This document shows positions 61,362-64,000 of a DNA stretch of 64,000 bases, piece by piece. Under the pieces are notes generated by a model. It did not search any database, was not told where the DNA came from, and saw only the letters and a list, made by a program, of their open reading frames with translations. The DNA comes from Omphalotus guepiniiformis (taxonomy: Eukaryota; Basidiomycota; Agaricomycetes; Agaricales; Omphalotaceae), in contig JAQOOI010000064.1 in assembly GCA_028554645.1 (NCBI GenBank), forward strand, positions 2,418,001-2,482,000. The letters run 5' to 3'. Numbering within the stretch: position 1 is the stretch's first letter; each line of letters starts with the position of its first letter. Position numbers and translations under genes: made by a program.

Positions 61362-64000
61362 GGGGGTGAATCTGCAAGGTGATCTGCACCAAATTAGAAC
61401 GAAAGATTGTGAAGACAAGGATGAACGCACCGGTACTCCAAAAATTATGTAAAGTAGTTCAATGAGCCTACAGACTGAAAATCCTTGACCTGGCAAGGAT
61501 AGACGGTCTAAACACTGGGGAAAAGGGTGTCGCGAAGTATCTCTACCTCCAAGCAATACGAAAGGTTCGCAAAGGGAGAAAAAGAGGCCGAGCGAGTGGG
61601 CGTCAGGCTTCAGATCAAATACTGTACAGCAAAGGGGGGGTGGTAGCTTGGATACCTCGGCGAGCTGATGAAGTACCCGCCCGATGATTCCTAGAAGGCC
61701 AGAAGAGGATAAGGTGCCACTTGAGTTCTTGCCTTACGACAGTCTCCAAAAGAGAGAACAGAGGCTATCCTAAAGGTGCAACAAGAGTATTGAATGGTAA
61801 ATGACCAAGTCGAAACAAGAGACGAGAGACAAAAAATGAAAACGTACTTATAAAGATTTAAATACTTGATAAATACGAGCGGTGAATTCGCTCGAAAGAC
61901 AAGAAATAAAAGCAAAGGCGAGGAGGAGGTAGATTATACCCTCAGTGTCCTTCCAAGGGGTCCCAAAAATTGACCAAAGGGTTGATCAGGGTTAATAAGG
62001 GCGATGCCCCCTGTAGCACGTGACCGACTAATTTATGTATCGTCATCCCGATCTTTTTGTCCGTTTTAAAATTACCTGCATCTTTCTCGAGACAGAATCA
62101 GACTTTTTTTCGCTTGTTTCACGTACTGGCTTGCTTATCGTTCGATGGGTCCCTTCTTTTCTCTGGTGTAAGCTCATTAGATTTTTCTGTCCAGTTGAAA
62201 TCGTACGCACTCGAAGGTACGAGCACAACGCTTGCGGTAAGCACCGCTTACCGGAGGCAGATAAACGCAGATACATCAGAAATATCACTCGCGCTTATCT
62301 TTTCCTGGACACCTTGGCGAAGATTGACAGATTGACCGGATGCTGTTTTCTTCAAATTCACTCAGTGTTCTCTGAACAGTGCAGCCTCCAAGAGCATCTA
62401 TGTATGCGGTAGGAAAGGCCTCCAGAATCGCAATTTCTTCCGACGATTCTCGACTCTCGCGGCGGCCCTGCTGATTGCTCTTGGATGTTAAATGTTTCAT
62501 TTTTTCCGGACTCCTTCGGCTCGGAAGTGCCTGGTAACCAAACATAGGAATGTACAACGTACATGATTCCTCCCAAGTTCTCGAGCAGAGGTAGACATTG
62601 TGTACTACACGGTAAGGTCCTGTCAAACTACCCGAAAATGCCACAAGATGTCGTTCAGGTGTTCAGACACGGGTTCAGTCTCTGACTGCGTATGTTTCAT
62701 CTACGTCAGCGGTCACATCATAGGCAGACAAATGGAATTGTCATTGGAACTTACATAGACCCATTTGGACTGGCCCGTATGTCCCGTCGTTCTCTGTCGT
62801 TCTATGCGACTACGACTAAGAGGAGCTGACAACTGCTGCGAAGTCTGCAGCTCCTGTTCACGGTTGCAATCACAGTGGTAGGCGATGCACAATGTATAGT
62901 TGATGGGCGGGCAAGCATTGATGGGATAAATCCTGATGAATCGCGGTAAATTTTGGTATCCTAAAACGTGCAATCATCAACTGAGCATCGGCTTTCAGAA
63001 TACAGAAAACGTGCGTAACTTGATGAAAGCGGCGCATCACTCGCATCAGGTATGCAGTACATCCTAATAGTGTATCGGTATGCATTTACATACATTCATG
63101 ATCCCTGGACAGCTCTGGACCCTCAGCTAGGTAGCCTCCAACTTCATCTGCTATGCCCGCGCGCTGATATCTGACATCCGCCGGCTTACATTCGTGAGAG
63201 TCCGACTTTGTTCAACTCTGGTTTCAGCGTTTTGCGAGTGCATATACGATAAGCGGAGGGTATCCTAGCTCGGAGTTGCCTAGGGCAGCCTACATATACT
63301 CTATAGACTCCATAGTCCAGTCGCTTCCATGATCCTGCATAATGTTCCTTGTCCGCCGTATAAAACTATGCAGGACTCTCACGGAATATCTTCCGATTGC
63401 AGCGTAACTTACAGAATCAAGTTCCGAAGGATGTTTTACTCACTTGACGAAAGGCTGCTTTTTCACTACCTTCCGATCTTTTGATAGCCAACCTCGTAGG
63501 AGCCTTCTGAACATTTCTATGGGAGCTGGTGATGTGGTAATTGTTCAAGTTGGGAATACTGACCAACCTGTCCAAAGTGCCTGCCATTGCCGACTGATGG
63601 TGCATGCAACATCTCCGCGGTTTCCGGGCGCTTCGCTGCTGAAAATGCGCCCATTCATACCGAAGACTCCGACGCCGAGAATGAGAATGAGAATGAGAGA
63701 ACATCGGTTTGACAATTCCAACGTATGTATGTACTTTCTTTCTTGTCCAAGTTTTCCTGCTTTGCCCTGTCTTCCCTTGTCTTCCACAGAGAAGTTCGAT
63801 CGATCGACGATCATGAATTGATAACTACAAATTATAAGCCAATCAGGGGTCTTGGAGCATTTGTGCACCTTGGCGTCTATATACTATAGTACATATGTAC
63901 TGTACATACATACTTTCGAACGACAGGGATTCATTAATGCGTGTCAGCGGCTTGAGTTAGATGAGCTCTCTTATCAAAAGATATATCTGCTTGGTCTCTG
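61362..64000. other. Right-end intergenic region, no gene recognised
   Basis: The first 600 bp are the promoter and leader of the PP1-regulator gene. In the remaining 2 kb I see only short open frames without domain or coherent splicing, plus a GAGAAT repeat near 63678-63700. A gene beginning beyond 64000 may use part of this as promoter. Confidence 0.4.

Overview
This window is nuclear DNA of a filamentous basidiomycete, most likely an Agaricomycete. Coding sequence is cut by many short introns (mostly 45-70 nt). Housekeeping proteins are fungal in type (Cdc42, eRF1, elongation factor 3, Rab11, V-ATPase subunit a, Gpi13). Several accessory proteins belong to families I know mainly from mushroom-forming fungi (a macrofage activating glycoprotein-like protein, an M50B-like membrane protease, a beta-propeller/amidohydrolase fusion). 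I saw no rRNA, tRNA, CRISPR or prokaryotic operon structure.

Layout. 0-2 kb: a small secreted protein whose 14-residue Kex2-type repeats each sit on their own 42-nt exon. 2.4-3.3 kb: CDC42 (-). 4.2-10.6 kb: one very long, many-exon, disordered protein with C-terminal WD-like repeats (-). 11-14 kb: an unknown single-exon gene and a TauD-type dioxygenase (-). 14.7-17.3 kb: POP7 (-) and eRF1 (+) share a 203-bp divergent promoter. 17.9-22.7 kb: membrane-anchored beta-propeller/amidohydrolase (-). 24.0-25.6 kb: a PDX1-like lipoyl-domain gene (+) whose last exon holds a 472-bp hAT-type MITE. 26.5-27.9 kb: GPI-anchored secreted glycoprotein (+). 28.4-31.5 kb: GPI13 (-), divergent from an M50B-like protease (31.8-33.3 kb, +). 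34.4-35.9 kb: kinase-like protein (+). 36.3-39.9 kb: two tandem Rab11/Ypt3 genes (-), each with a 5-nt microexon. 40.4-48.7 kb: small accessory genes (L-rhamnose mutarotase, Kre9-like protein, F-box protein, T1-type ribonuclease, two unknowns). 49.2-52.7 kb: eEF3 (-). 54.4-57.5 kb: VPH1 (-). 59.0-61.4 kb: PP1 glycogen-targeting subunit with CBM21 (-). 61.4-64 kb: no recognisable gene.

The recurring theme is unusual gene architecture: exon-per-repeat peptide precursor, 5-nt and 13-nt microexons, several GC-AG introns, introns bounded by short direct repeats, and a transposon whose ends plus target-site duplication would supply in-frame splice sites. The exon structures given for CDC42, the dioxygenase, POP7, eRF1, the glycoprotein, the M50B-like protein and both Rab genes each sum to an exact multiple of three, which supports them. 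Functional links are modest: polarity and secretion functions (Cdc42, Rab11, V-ATPase, GPI anchoring and GPI-type secreted proteins) are over-represented but scattered on both strands, so this looks like ordinary gene-dense fungal sequence and not one functional cluster.
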